Counted from the first letter of the stretch, positions 17,768 to 26,680 are shown. The stretch: 64,000 nucleotides of DNA from Hyunsoonleella ulvae (GCF_016827605.1 NZ_JAEPJQ010000003.1:62001-126000); one strand, 5' to 3'. The notes: a model not told the origin generated them from the sequence alone. Numbers and translations: made by a program.

Positions 17768-18556
17768 TTACATTAAATCACTCGGGATTTCGCAAATTGG
17801 AATAGGAATCATCTTATGTTTGTTATTGATATTATAACGTTTGTATATTTTAAAAACTTCCTTTTCACGCCCAGAAAAATCGTTCTCTGTTTTTCCTTGA
17901 TCCTCCATTTTCATGGCCCATTCCAGTTCAGGATAAGAAGCCCCAATTTGGTCTTCATCACTTCTGGCATCTCCAAACAAACCATCGCTAGGAGCAGCAT
18001 TCATAATAGATTCGGGTACTTTTAAAAATTCGCCAAGTTGGTAAACTTCAGATTTTAGCAAATCTGCAATAGGGCTTAAATCTACACCACCGTCGCCATA
18101 TTTTGTATAGAAGCCAACACCAAAATCCTCAACCTTGTTGCCAGTGCCAGCAACCAACAAACCATACAAACCTGCATAGTAATAAAGTGTTGTCATTCGT
18201 AAACGAGCTCTTGTATTGGCTAAGGCCATATCAACAGTTGTTTGCTTACCATCTAAATGCACTTCAGTTTTAAATTCTTCAAAAACAGGAGTTAAATCTA
18301 CACGAGTATCATTAACGTTATCAAAACGTGTTTTAAGTTGCGCTATATGTTCATGTGCTCTTGAAACGTGGCTTTTAGCTTGATGGATGGGCATTTCAAT
18401 ACACAAAACCTTTAAACCGGTTTTAGCAACAAGGGTAGATGTTACTGCAGAGTCAATACCTCCAGAAATACCTACCACAAAACCATTTACTCCAGCGTTT
18501 ATAGCGTATTCTTTTAACCAGTTTACAATATGATTTACAACTTTTTCTGTCTGCAT
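17768..18556 (-). CDS. nadE: NAD(+) synthase, ammonia type
   Basis: Last step of NAD synthesis: amidation of nicotinic acid adenine dinucleotide using ATP and ammonia. The PP-loop SGGIDS at residues 31-36 is present. There is no glutaminase domain, so free ammonia is the likely nitrogen source. From the ATG at 18556 the protein is 262 aa, matching the short NadE class. A frame open up to 18598 would add 14 hydrophobic residues, but these overlap the promoter region of gldB and are not conserved in the family as I know it. The gene is divergent from gldB; nadE next to gldB is a familiar arrangement in flavobacteria. Confidence 0.93.
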   Translation of the reverse strand: MQTEKVVNHIVNWLKEYAINAGVNGFVVGISGGIDSAVTSTLVAKTGLKVLCIEMPIHQAKSHVSRAHEHIAQLKTRFDNVNDTRVDLTPVFEEFKTEVHLDGKQTTVDMALANTRARLRMTTLYYYAGLYGLLVAGTGNKVEDFGVGFYTKYGDGGVDLSPIADLLKSEVYQLGEFLKVPESIMNAAPSDGLFGDARSDEDQIGASYPELEWAMKMEDQGKTENDFSGREKEVFKIYKRYNINNKHKMIPIPICEIPSDLM

Positions 18557-18583
18557 AGCAAGGAAAATTAAATATGATAATAC

Positions 18584-18591
18584 TACCTTTG
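18584..18591 (+). promoter_or_regulatory. -7 promoter box for gldB-gldC
   Basis: TACCTTTG fits the Bacteroidota -7 consensus TAnnTTTG exactly and lies 56 nt ahead of the gldB start, in the divergent nadE/gldB spacer. A matching -33 TTG is not obvious. Confidence 0.45.
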
Positions 18592-18647
18592 CAAACAAAA
18601 ATAACTTATACGCTCAATTTATAAAAATTTAGAGCGTTTAGATTTTT

Positions 18648-19610
18648 ATGAAACATATATTATTTGCTGTTTTTGGGGCTATTCTTATCCTATCATGTAA
18701 GGATGAAAACAAACTTGAAAAAGCTATTGCGAATATAAATATTGATATTGCTGTTGAGCGTTTCGATCAATTTTTTGGACATGCAGAGGCGCATGATTTA
18801 CCTAAGATAAAGCAGGCTTATCCATTTATGTTTTCGGAGAAGTACGACGATGCGTTTTGGATGGCCAAAATAAAAGATACCCTACAGCAAGAATTGACTG
18901 ATGAAGTAGGGAAAAAATTTCAAAAGTTCAATACTATTGAGATTGAGATAGAAACTTTATTTAATCATTTAAAATATTATTTTCCAGAGTTTAAGCCACC
19001 TCGTGTAATTACAACAACTTCTAATGTAGATTACAGAAATAAAGTGATAGTTACTGATACTATCGCATTAATAGCTTTAGATACTTATTTAGGTAAAGAT
19101 CATTATTTCTATGACGGTATTCAAAATTTTATAAAGAGTGGTTTTGAGAGTGATCAGATTGTGGTAGATGTTACCAAGGAATATGCAAAAAAGTATATTT
19201 ATCAACCTCAAAGAAAAACCCTGCTAGATGAAATGATTTATTTTGGCAAACAGCTTTACTTTAAGGATGTGATGTTGCCTAATAAAACAGAAGCACAGGG
19301 TATAGGATATACTACTGAGCAACTAAATTGGGCACGTACAAACGAGCACTACATATGGCGCTATTTTGTGGAGCGAGAGTTACTTTACAGTAATGATGCC
19401 AAACTCCCAAATAGATTTATAAACCCTGCCCCTTTTAGTAAATTTTTTTTGGAAGAGATAGATACCAATTCGCCTGGACGTATTGGCATATATATAGGTT
19501 GGCAGATAGTAAGGGCTTATATGAATAATAATGATGTTTCTTTAAAGGAAATGCTACAAACCCAACCACAAGATATTTTTAATAATTCTAAGTTTAAACC
19601 ACGCAAATAA
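18648..19610 (+). CDS. gldB: Gliding motility lipoprotein GldB
   Basis: Lipoprotein needed for gliding in Flavobacterium johnsoniae; its molecular role is unresolved. The signal ends with the lipobox LILSC (Cys17). The start of the mature protein, with IDIAVERFDQFFG and the following FMFSEKYDDAFW, is characteristic of GldB. The length of 320 aa is normal. Its stop overlaps the gldC start by one base (TAATG), so the two are translationally coupled. Presence of gldB and gldC suggests, but does not prove, that the cell glides; the remaining gld and spr genes are not in this window. Confidence 0.93.
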   Translation: MKHILFAVFGAILILSCKDENKLEKAIANINIDIAVERFDQFFGHAEAHDLPKIKQAYPFMFSEKYDDAFWMAKIKDTLQQELTDEVGKKFQKFNTIEIEIETLFNHLKYYFPEFKPPRVITTTSNVDYRNKVIVTDTIALIALDTYLGKDHYFYDGIQNFIKSGFESDQIVVDVTKEYAKKYIYQPQRKTLLDEMIYFGKQLYFKDVMLPNKTEAQGIGYTTEQLNWARTNEHYIWRYFVERELLYSNDAKLPNRFINPAPFSKFFLEEIDTNSPGRIGIYIGWQIVRAYMNNNDVSLKEMLQTQPQDIFNNSKFKPRK

Positions 19611-19942
19611 TGGCAAAAACAATACAGTCTAAAATAGAGTTGAATGTTGAACTGGACGAAAACCGCGTACCTGAAAAATTATTTTGGACAGCGCAAGATG
19701 GAGGTATAACCAATGCAGAGGCTAAAGCTATGATGTTATCCGTTTGGGACGATAAGGCCAAAGAAATGTTACGTATAGACTTATGGACCAAAGATATGCC
19801 AGTTGATGATATGAAGATATTTTTTCATCAAACACTAGTAGCTATGGCTAATACATTTAACCGTGCAACACAAGATGAAAAAATGACAGCTACCATGAAA
19901 GATTTTTGCGATTATTTTGCTGAAAAATTAGAGCTGAAGTAA
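19610..19942 (+). CDS. gldC: Gliding motility protein GldC
   Basis: 110 aa soluble protein without a signal peptide, matching GldC through segments such as WTAQDGGI and MAKTIQSKIELNV. In F. johnsoniae gldC mutants glide less but still move, so it is an accessory factor. It is coupled to gldB by a one-base overlap. It has no recognisable catalytic motif. Confidence 0.93.
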   Translation: MAKTIQSKIELNVELDENRVPEKLFWTAQDGGITNAEAKAMMLSVWDDKAKEMLRIDLWTKDMPVDDMKIFFHQTLVAMANTFNRATQDEKMTATMKDFCDYFAEKLELK

Positions 19943-20242
19943 TATCTGGGCACTTCTATTAAACCCAGGCTCTCTCAGGTTGTTGTTTTTTTAAACTTAC
20001 CATTAACTAAGTTTTTATCTAGTTGCTTTCTCTTTTAAGTAGTTTGTTGTATTGTACTATGCATCATTTAGGTTGTCTTAAAGTAGCTTAAGAAAGGTTA
20101 AGACATAAAAAAACCTTGACACTCTGTTTTCGATTTGGAGCACAAGGTTTGATTAAATGATTAATAGCAGTGCAAATGTACTACTTTTTTAATCTTACCA
20201 AACTGTTTTGTGTTAAGTTAAGGTTAAATTTATTAACATATG
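19943..20242. other. Intergenic region between gldC and the AlbA_2 gene
   Basis: About 300 nt between convergent genes with no credible reading frame. It holds one good hairpin, the minus-strand terminator at 20107-20150, and a weak inverted repeat CTGGG/CCCAG at about 19948-19970 without a T-run directly behind it. Nothing else is recognisable. Confidence 0.6.
20107..20150 (-). terminator. Likely terminator of the AlbA_2 / HD / SDR gene group
   Basis: On the minus strand an 8-bp stem (AAACCTTG paired with CAAGGTTT) encloses a 24-nt loop and is followed by a run of T. It lies 93 nt beyond the stop of the last minus-strand gene. The loop is longer than usual, which lowers confidence. Confidence 0.5.
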
Positions 20243-21376
20243 TTAATTGTATTTCACTTTTCTTAAAATTCGTATCGCTTCTTTATATAGTAAATAAGTG
20301 TCTTTGTTTTGTGTTTTTAAATACGGTTTTACTTCTTGTAGCCTGTCTATAGCATCATCAAAATCATTTAGATAACATATTAAATATGTAGAAGGAAGGT
20401 TGTTTAAATCTATGGTTTCGGTTTCAGTTAAACGTAGTCCCTTTTTCAATTTTTCTAAAAGTGCATTGTTGGTATTGTAAATGTGGTACAATGTTTTTTT
20501 GTTAAATTGGGGTGGCTCAAAGAGCAATTTGGTTTCAATATTGTAACTGGCATTCTCCTGAAAATTAATAACAGTTTCTTCTAAAGGATAATATTTATAG
20601 CTTTTCTGGAACCCTAAATTCACGTACTCTATAATCTCAAATGTATTTTCGGTTATTTTTATAGAAACTTCGTCTAGTGTAGAAAAAAACAAACGTACTT
20701 GTTCGTTTATCAATTCTATATCCACTCGCGAGTAAAAGGTTTCTTTTTTCACGGTTTTCTTTTGCCCTGCCCAACACACTACAAAATACTCTTTAAACAC
20801 TTTGTATTGGGCATTAAAGTCTTTACGGGTATTCATAAAATCCATAACACCATCTAAAGTGTGTTTTATATTGTTTTGCGCATTCATTTCAATGGCTTCC
20901 ACAATTTTAGAATTCACATCCATGATATCACTTTTAAATACTTTAGGCATACTCATACTACCATCCCTAAAAAACACGGCGCCACCATAATATTTCCAAA
21001 TATTTTTTCGCAAAGAGGTAAGGATACCTGTGGGTCTTATAGTTACTAAGCCTATTACTTTGTCATCTGGTAAGTGCGGAAACGGAATATTCTCATATTG
21101 TACAATAGGGGGATGGGTTAAGTAAGCATTTATAAGGTTTTGAATTTTACTATCATCAAAAAAATCAACACCAATTATTTTGTTGTCCTCATCCTCAACA
21201 CCAATAACTATGTATGAATTGTTTTTTGGGTTACTGTTGGATAACGCACAAATATGTTTTAAAAACTTAGCCTTACCTTCTTTATGGCTGATGTCTATTT
21301 TTCGTTTTTTATCATAAAAACTATTTTCGTCATTATGCGCTAGAAGATGTTTTATCAGAAGACGTTTGTTAATCAT
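20243..21376 (-). CDS. AlbA_2 (Schlafen-type) domain protein, putative nucleic-acid binding
   Basis: About 377 aa. The first 120 residues match the AlbA_2 / divergent AAA-like fold shared with Schlafen proteins: FLKHICALSNS, then YIVIGVEDEDNKIIGVD. The remaining 250 residues have no motif I recognise and probably form a family-specific domain. Such proteins are variously labelled ATP-binding or RNA-binding; the real activity is not known. I chose the ATG at 21376; an in-frame ATG at 21385 would read out of a palindromic repeat. The last of three minus-strand genes, it is probably transcribed with the HD and SDR genes, though the hairpin at 21384-21403 lies between. Confidence 0.7.
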   Translation of the reverse strand: MINKRLLIKHLLAHNDENSFYDKKRKIDISHKEGKAKFLKHICALSNSNPKNNSYIVIGVEDEDNKIIGVDFFDDSKIQNLINAYLTHPPIVQYENIPFPHLPDDKVIGLVTIRPTGILTSLRKNIWKYYGGAVFFRDGSMSMPKVFKSDIMDVNSKIVEAIEMNAQNNIKHTLDGVMDFMNTRKDFNAQYKVFKEYFVVCWAGQKKTVKKETFYSRVDIELINEQVRLFFSTLDEVSIKITENTFEIIEYVNLGFQKSYKYYPLEETVINFQENASYNIETKLLFEPPQFNKKTLYHIYNTNNALLEKLKKGLRLTETETIDLNNLPSTYLICYLNDFDDAIDRLQEVKPYLKTQNKDTYLLYKEAIRILRKVKYN

Positions 21377-21383
21377 AGCAGTC

Positions 21384-21403
21384 ATTCCTGCGAAAGCAGG
21401 AAT
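21384..21403. repeat. REP-like hairpin with GAAA tetraloop
   Basis: ATTCCTGC-GAAA-GCAGGAAT is a perfect 8-bp stem with a GNRA tetraloop. Very similar hairpins, preceded by GTC, occur as dispersed intergenic repeats in many bacterial genomes. Here it fills the short gap between two minus-strand genes, touching the AlbA_2 start. It could be a mobile palindromic unit or an RNA-processing or stability element of the polycistronic message. Confidence 0.7.
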
Positions 21404-21407
21404 CTAT

Positions 21408-22037
21408 TTAAAGCAATTCAATTTCTTTTTTTAAGTTTCTTTTTGCCAATTTTTCATATTTAAGTTGAAATACTTTTGTAAAATACAATGTTTCTCGTTC
21501 ACTAAAATGTTGTAAAACTTTTTTCCTGCCTTTTTTGTATATGAAATTCGGATAAATAGCATATTCTTTTCTAATGTTTTGGATATAAACCTGATAGTTT
21601 TCCCATGAACTGCCCAAAATTGAAAGGTCTATATCTAAAAGATAGGCATTGTCATTAGTCTCCTTAAGAATGATTTGATGTTTTTTTGTTGAAATTATTA
21701 GGTTGTTAACCATTTTTAGATCCTTTTCGTCTAAATCAAGCTGTCTAAGTCTGTTGTCAGCCAAGAGCGCGCTTTTTTCTTCATTATCGTTTCGGCCAGG
21801 TTTATAAATAATATCATGGTACCAAATAGAAAATAAAAAATTGTGCCAATTTATAATTTCACTTTTTACATATTTGGCATGTGTAAACATGTTATGCAAA
21901 TGGGAAAGATTGTGATAATGGCGGACACTCGATGTGTATTGTATCTCAATTTCTTTCCAAAGCTCTTCAATTAGACTCAAATCTTCTGAAAAAGAACTTG
22001 TTAAACTAAACCATTCTTTTTTTAGTATTTCAATCAT
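21408..22037 (-). CDS. HD-superfamily metal-dependent phosphohydrolase
   Basis: 209 aa from the ATG at 22037. Motifs fit the COG4339-type HD proteins: RHYHNLSHL (metal-ligand His), WYHDIIYKPG (the HD pair) and NEEKSA, with a later DIDLSILG supplying another conserved Asp. These proteins are predicted to hydrolyse phosphate esters, possibly nucleotides, with two bound metals; the substrate is unknown. A longer frame from 22058 would extend further into the SDR gene. With the chosen start the overlap with the SDR stop is 8 nt (ATGATTGA), a typical sign of translational coupling. Confidence 0.8.
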   Translation of the reverse strand: MIEILKKEWFSLTSSFSEDLSLIEELWKEIEIQYTSSVRHYHNLSHLHNMFTHAKYVKSEIINWHNFLFSIWYHDIIYKPGRNDNEEKSALLADNRLRQLDLDEKDLKMVNNLIISTKKHQIILKETNDNAYLLDIDLSILGSSWENYQVYIQNIRKEYAIYPNFIYKKGRKKVLQHFSERETLYFTKVFQLKYEKLAKRNLKKEIELL

Positions 22038-22785
22038 AAACTTTTTTAACGGTAACACTATTTGCCTGCGCTGTACAAAACATCAAGACATCAGCTATAT
22101 TAACATGGGCGGGTCTGGATACCGCGAAATAAATAACTTCAGCTACATCTTTTGCTTGCAAAGCTTTAAAACCAGTGTATACATTATCGGCTTGTTTTCC
22201 GCCTTTAAATCGTACTTGGGAAAATTCAGTTTCAACCAATCCTGGATTTATAGCTCCTACTTTAATTCCAAAAGGGTTTAAATCCACACGCATGCCCTCA
22301 GTAATGGCCAAGACAGCATGTTTACTGCCACAATACACATTGCCTTTTGGGTATACCTCTTTACCTGCGGAAGAGCCAATGTTGATGATGTGTCCAGATT
22401 TTCTAGCTGTCATTTGTGGGATTATCGCCTTGCTCACATACAAAAGGCCTTTTACGTTAATATCCATCATGGCATCCCAATCATCTAAGTTGCCTTCTTG
22501 AATTGGGTCTAACCCATGGGCGTTTCCAGCATTATTTATTAGGATATCAATCTGTTTAAAATCTTCAGGGAGTGTACTTATGGCATTTAAAGTTTCAGCT
22601 CTATCCCGTACATCAAAATTTAAAATATGCACATCGGTTAATCGTTCTAAGGCTTCTTTTATGGTGTTTAGCCTGTTTAATCGCCTACCACAAAGTACTA
22701 ATCTGATACCGTGTTTTGCAAATTCGTAAGCTGTGGCTTCCCCAATACCGCTAGTAGCACCAGTTATAAAAGCTGTTTTCTTCAT
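22030..22785 (-). CDS. Short-chain dehydrogenase/reductase (YdfG-like)
   Basis: Cytoplasmic NAD(P)-dependent oxidoreductase with a Rossmann fold. Visible motifs are TGATSGIG (residues 9-16) for the dinucleotide, NNAG (84-87), the catalytic Ser in NIGSS (about 138) and YCGSK (Tyr151, Lys155). The arginines after the second strand (CGRRLNRL) favour NADP(H). The overall sequence resembles the 3-hydroxy acid / serine dehydrogenases of the YdfG group, but the substrate cannot be fixed. It is the first gene of a three-gene minus-strand group. Confidence 0.9.
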   Translation of the reverse strand: MKKTAFITGATSGIGEATAYEFAKHGIRLVLCGRRLNRLNTIKEALERLTDVHILNFDVRDRAETLNAISTLPEDFKQIDILINNAGNAHGLDPIQEGNLDDWDAMMDINVKGLLYVSKAIIPQMTARKSGHIINIGSSAGKEVYPKGNVYCGSKHAVLAITEGMRVDLNPFGIKVGAINPGLVETEFSQVRFKGGKQADNVYTGFKALQAKDVAEVIYFAVSRPAHVNIADVLMFCTAQANSVTVKKVYD

Positions 22786-23023
22786 TTTAGTAGTTTAATG
22801 TCTCTAAAATACAAGTAAAATAAATCCAAGCAGAAAGAATTAATTAATAGTTATTCACGATACAATTTTATTTAAGATAATCTTATCATAATAATTGGTT
22901 AAAGTCAGGATTCATCTTATTTCGCCATTTTTTTTAACCTATTTTTAACAGAATTAAAATAAAAATTTTAACAATTTGCATTCCGCTAAAAAATAGCATA
23001 GAAGTAGAGTTTAAAACTTAAAA

Positions 23024-24028
23024 ATGATGGAAGAAACGAGTACAATTGATATTAAGTCTATTAACGAGAAGATAGAAAAGGAAAGTGCATTTGTTGACTT
23101 GCTGACTTTAGAAATGAATAAAGTTATCGTTGGGCAAAAGCACATGGTAGAACGTTTGCTTATAGGGCTTTTAGGTCGCGGTCATATTTTATTAGAAGGT
23201 GTGCCAGGATTGGCAAAGACTTTGGCTATTAATACCCTTTCTCAAGCTGTGGATGGTAGTTTTAGTAGAATACAGTTCACACCAGATTTATTACCGGCTG
23301 ATGTTACAGGTACTCTAATTTATAATATGAAGGAGAACGATTTCTCCATTAAAAAGGGACCTATTTTTGCCAATTTTGTACTAGCTGATGAGATAAACCG
23401 TGCGCCAGCGAAAGTACAATCAGCCTTGCTAGAAGCCATGCAGGAAAAGCAAGTTACTATTGGGGATGAAACTTTTGCATTAGATAAACCGTTTTTGGTA
23501 ATGGCAACACAAAATCCAGTAGAGCAAGAAGGAACTTATCCACTACCGGAAGCACAAGTTGACCGTTTTATGCTGAAAACTGTGATTGATTATCCTAAAT
23601 TGGACGAAGAGCAAATGATTATTCGTGCCAATTTAAAGGGTGCTTTCGAAAAGGTAAATCCTGTAGTGTCCTTAAAGCAAATTTTAACGGCTCAAGATGT
23701 TGTAAGAGAGGTGTATATGGATGAGAAAATTGAGAAATACATTTTAGATATCATATTCGCCACCCGTTATCCTGAAAAATATAGACTTACCGATTTAAAA
23801 CCATTAATATCTTTCGGAGCTTCTCCTCGTGGAAGTATCAATTTAGCAACTGCGGCAAAATGTTATGCCTTTATCAAGCGCAGAGGTTATGTAATTCCTG
23901 AGGATGTTCGTGCTGTAGTGCATGATGTTTTACGTCATAGAATAGGAATTACCTATGAAGCTGAAGCTGAAAATATTACCTCAGAGGATATCATCAACAA
24001 AATTGTAAACGAGATAGAAGTACCATAA
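23024..24028 (+). CDS. MoxR-family AAA+ ATPase
   Basis: Chaperone-like ATPase that in this gene setting is thought to act on von Willebrand factor A (VWA) proteins. Walker A GVPGLAKT (residues 59-66) and Walker B VLADEINRA (Asp122, Glu123) are intact, and sensor-1 is in MATQNPVEQEG. The length of 334 aa is normal. It opens the bat operon, with the DUF58 and BatA-E genes following on the same strand. The start ATG-ATG leaves one codon of ambiguity. A 110-nt repeat-rich spacer separates it from the DUF58 gene. Confidence 0.94.
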   Translation: MMEETSTIDIKSINEKIEKESAFVDLLTLEMNKVIVGQKHMVERLLIGLLGRGHILLEGVPGLAKTLAINTLSQAVDGSFSRIQFTPDLLPADVTGTLIYNMKENDFSIKKGPIFANFVLADEINRAPAKVQSALLEAMQEKQVTIGDETFALDKPFLVMATQNPVEQEGTYPLPEAQVDRFMLKTVIDYPKLDEEQMIIRANLKGAFEKVNPVVSLKQILTAQDVVREVYMDEKIEKYILDIIFATRYPEKYRLTDLKPLISFGASPRGSINLATAAKCYAFIKRRGYVIPEDVRAVVHDVLRHRIGITYEAEAENITSEDIINKIVNEIEVP

Positions 24029-24137
24029 ATAGTCGGCAGTATTCAGTCTCAGTCTTCAGTACTCAATCCACTGAAAACTTATACTGAATGCTAATTTAGG
24101 ACAGCTAACTGCATACTGAACACTGCATACTGAAAAG
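24029..24137. repeat. Short-repeat-rich spacer between moxR and the DUF58 gene
   Basis: The spacer is built from variants of ACTGCATACTGAA and CAGTATTCAGT in both orientations. Two adjacent 14-nt copies at 24108-24121 and 24122-24135 differ only at the last base. No reading frame or terminator is present. Similar CAGTCTTCAGT-type low-complexity spacers are, as I recall, common in flavobacterial genomes. Confidence 0.65.
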
Positions 24138-25004
24138 ATGGATACTAAAGAATTACTAAAAAAAGTACGTAAAATAGAGATCAAGACACGGCGTTTGTCT
24201 GATCATATTTTTGGAGGAGAATACCATTCTACCTTCAAAGGACGTGGTATGACGTTTAGTGAAGTTCGTCAGTATCAATTTGGAGATGATGTAAGGAGCA
24301 TAGACTGGAATGTTACAGCGCGTTACAATGAGCCATTTGTAAAAGTGTTTGAAGAAGAACGCGAGCTTACCATGATGCTGATGGTAGATATTTCGGGCTC
24401 TGAATTATTTGGTACAGCGCAACAATTTAAAAATGAAATAGTTACTGAAATTGCAGCAACACTAGCTTTTTCAGCTACGCAGAATAACGATAAAATAGGT
24501 TTGATTTTATTTTCAGACCAAATAGAGTTGTTTATCCCACCAAAAAAGGGGCGTTCACATGTACTCCGTATCATAAGAGAATTGATAGAATTTGAGCCTG
24601 AAAGTAAACAGACAAATATCTCTGAAGCATTAAAGTTCTTAACCAACGTAATGAAGAAAAAAGCCATTGTGTTTGTGCTTTCAGATTTTATTGCAGATGA
24701 TTACGAACGTACTATGAAAATAGTATCAGGTAAGCATGATGTAACAGGTATCCGTATTTATGATAAACATGAAGAAGAGATTCCAAACCTGGGAGTCGTA
24801 CAAATGCAAGATGAGGAAACAGGCGAGTTAATGTTGGTAAATACAACATCTAAAAAAGTGCGACAAAATTATGCTAGGTTTTATAGAGATAAAGTGAACT
24901 ATTATAAAGAAACTTTTTCACGATCTGGAGCGGGAACTATAGATTGTCGTGTGGATGAAAGCTATGTAAAAAAACTATTAGGCTATTTTAAACGAAGAGG
25001 GTAA
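24138..25004 (+). CDS. DUF58 domain protein of the bat operon
   Basis: 288 aa cytosolic protein with the DUF58 signature (FGDDVRSIDWNVTARYNEPFV, about residues 48-68 at most 20 quoted elsewhere) followed by a VWA-like fold whose metal site reads MVDISGS. DUF58 proteins almost always sit next to a MoxR ATPase and are taken to be its partner or substrate. No signal peptide or membrane segment is visible. The next gene starts 14 nt after the stop. Its biochemical role is unknown; the operon as a whole was named for aerotolerance in Bacteroides. Confidence 0.9.
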   Translation: MDTKELLKKVRKIEIKTRRLSDHIFGGEYHSTFKGRGMTFSEVRQYQFGDDVRSIDWNVTARYNEPFVKVFEEERELTMMLMVDISGSELFGTAQQFKNEIVTEIAATLAFSATQNNDKIGLILFSDQIELFIPPKKGRSHVLRIIRELIEFEPESKQTNISEALKFLTNVMKKKAIVFVLSDFIADDYERTMKIVSGKHDVTGIRIYDKHEEEIPNLGVVQMQDEETGELMLVNTTSKKVRQNYARFYRDKVNYYKETFSRSGAGTIDCRVDESYVKKLLGYFKRRG

Positions 25005-25018
25005 AGGACTAACGATTT

Positions 25019-26680
25019 ATGATTAACAAATTACAATTTAAACAAGCAAAACACACTGTCTTCGGTCTTCCGTTTTCGGTCGTCTTTTCTTTGGTTTTCT
25101 GTTTTCTGTCTTTTTCCAGTTTCTCACAAGTGTCATCTTCAATCGATTCTACTGCCATAAAAATAGGATCCCAAGCAACCTATAAGATTCAAGTTGAAAC
25201 CGATACCACCAATCTTGTTGTATTCCCAGAGGGACAGACGTTTGCGCCACTTGAAATGATAGAATCGTATCCCATAGATACTATTAAGAATGCTGATAAG
25301 TTTAACCTGATAAAAAAATATGGTTTAACACAATTTGATTCTGGGGCTTACACGATACCACGTCAAAAAATAATCATAGGTCAAAAAATAGTTTTTACAG
25401 ATTCGCTTAAAGTTGAGGTAAATAATATTGTTGTAGATACCACAAAACAAGGCTTATATGGTATAAAACCTATCATTGAAGTAAAGAAAAAAGGAGGCAA
25501 TTGGTGGAAATATCTCTTAGTTACACTTTTAATAATAGGTCTGGTAGCAACAGTACTTTGGTGGTTTATTTGGAGGCAAAAGCCTTTAACAGAAGAAGAA
25601 AAGATTGCCTTGCTCCCACCATATGATCGTGCTAAATTGGCATTACAAAAGTTAGATGAAAGCCATTATTTAGAACATCAAGAAATAAAAGAATACTATT
25701 CTGAATTAACATTAATCATCAGAAAGTATTTAGATGAAAAGGTATACGATCATGCTCTGGAAAGTACAACAGATGAATTGATTTATAGATTACGACTGTT
25801 AAAAGATGGTAATCAAATAGATTTAAGTCCAGAAACCATAAAGAATCTGGAAAGTATTTTAAGGCGAGCAGATTTAGTAAAGTTTGCTAAATCTGCACCA
25901 GATGTGGCATTAGCAGAATTAGATAGAAATACGATTGATGCTGAAATAGATCATGTAAAAGAAGTATTGCCTGAACCTACTGAAGAAGAAAAGCTTTTGG
26001 ACGAAAAGTATAGAGAAGAACAAGAGCGCAAAAAGAAGCGTAAAAAAGTTTGGATAACAGTTGGTATTAGTGTGTTTTTATTATTGGCCACATTCACAGG
26101 TTTTTCTCTAAAGTATGGGTTTGACTATGTAAAGGATACCATTATAGGTCATGAAAGTAAAGAATTATTGGAAGGCGAATGGGTAACAAGTCAATATGGT
26201 GTACCTCCAGTAACCATTTCTACACCAAAAGTATTAAAACGAATGCCTGCGCCAGTTCCTGAAGAAGCCAAGCAACAGGTAGACATGACAATGTTTGGTT
26301 ATGGTAGTATTCTAGAAGGATTTCATGTTTATGTTATCACAACCAAGATTAAAAATTTGGGTAAGAATAAAATTGAACTAGAGCAAATTGCTGAGCAGAG
26401 TATAAAAATGATAGAACAGCAAGGTATAGAAAACATGCTAGTTAAAAAGGATAAATTTAGTACTCCAAATGGAGCTGAAGGCTTAAAAATTCATGGTACA
26501 GGAGATTTTCCAACTTTAGTCGAAGGGAAGAAGCAAAAAGGAGAGTATACTATTTTGTTATTTAATGCCGATAACGTTTTTCAACAAATCGTTATTACCA
26601 CAGAAGAAACAGATGCCTATGCTGACAAGATTGAAGAACGTATTTTAAATTCTGTAGAACTTAAACCAGAGGAAGAATAA
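25019..26680 (+). CDS. Two-anchor membrane protein of the bat operon, unknown function
   Basis: 553 aa. Signal peptide to about residue 37; an outer domain of about 120 residues resembling the N-terminal region of BatD-type proteins; membrane helix 164-185; a cytoplasmic helical segment (about 190-342, with a TEEEK...PPYDRAKLAL start as in DUF4381-like regions); a second helix 344-364; and a C-terminal outer domain of about 190 residues. I recognise it only as a regular member of flavobacterial bat operons between DUF58 and batA, with no known activity. Its stop overlaps the batA start by one base, so the two are coupled. The N-terminal 20 residues are unusually long before the hydrophobic core, so a later start is possible. 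Confidence 0.75.
   Translation: MINKLQFKQAKHTVFGLPFSVVFSLVFCFLSFSSFSQVSSSIDSTAIKIGSQATYKIQVETDTTNLVVFPEGQTFAPLEMIESYPIDTIKNADKFNLIKKYGLTQFDSGAYTIPRQKIIIGQKIVFTDSLKVEVNNIVVDTTKQGLYGIKPIIEVKKKGGNWWKYLLVTLLIIGLVATVLWWFIWRQKPLTEEEKIALLPPYDRAKLALQKLDESHYLEHQEIKEYYSELTLIIRKYLDEKVYDHALESTTDELIYRLRLLKDGNQIDLSPETIKNLESILRRADLVKFAKSAPDVALAELDRNTIDAEIDHVKEVLPEPTEEEKLLDEKYREEQERKKKRKKVWITVGISVFLLLATFTGFSLKYGFDYVKDTIIGHESKELLEGEWVTSQYGVPPVTISTPKVLKRMPAPVPEEAKQQVDMTMFGYGSILEGFHVYVITTKIKNLGKNKIELEQIAEQSIKMIEQQGIENMLVKKDKFSTPNGAEGLKIHGTGDFPTLVEGKKQKGEYTILLFNADNVFQQIVITTEETDAYADKIEERILNSVELKPEEE

Noticed and set aside
19948-19970. CTGGG/CCCAG inverted repeat after gldC
   Set aside because: Only five paired bases with a 13-nt loop and no T-run directly behind; not convincing as a terminator.
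20170-20352. 60-codon plus-strand frame near the 3' end of the AlbA_2 gene
   Set aside because: Hydrophobic shadow of AT-rich sequence overlapping the antisense gene, with no conserved pattern.
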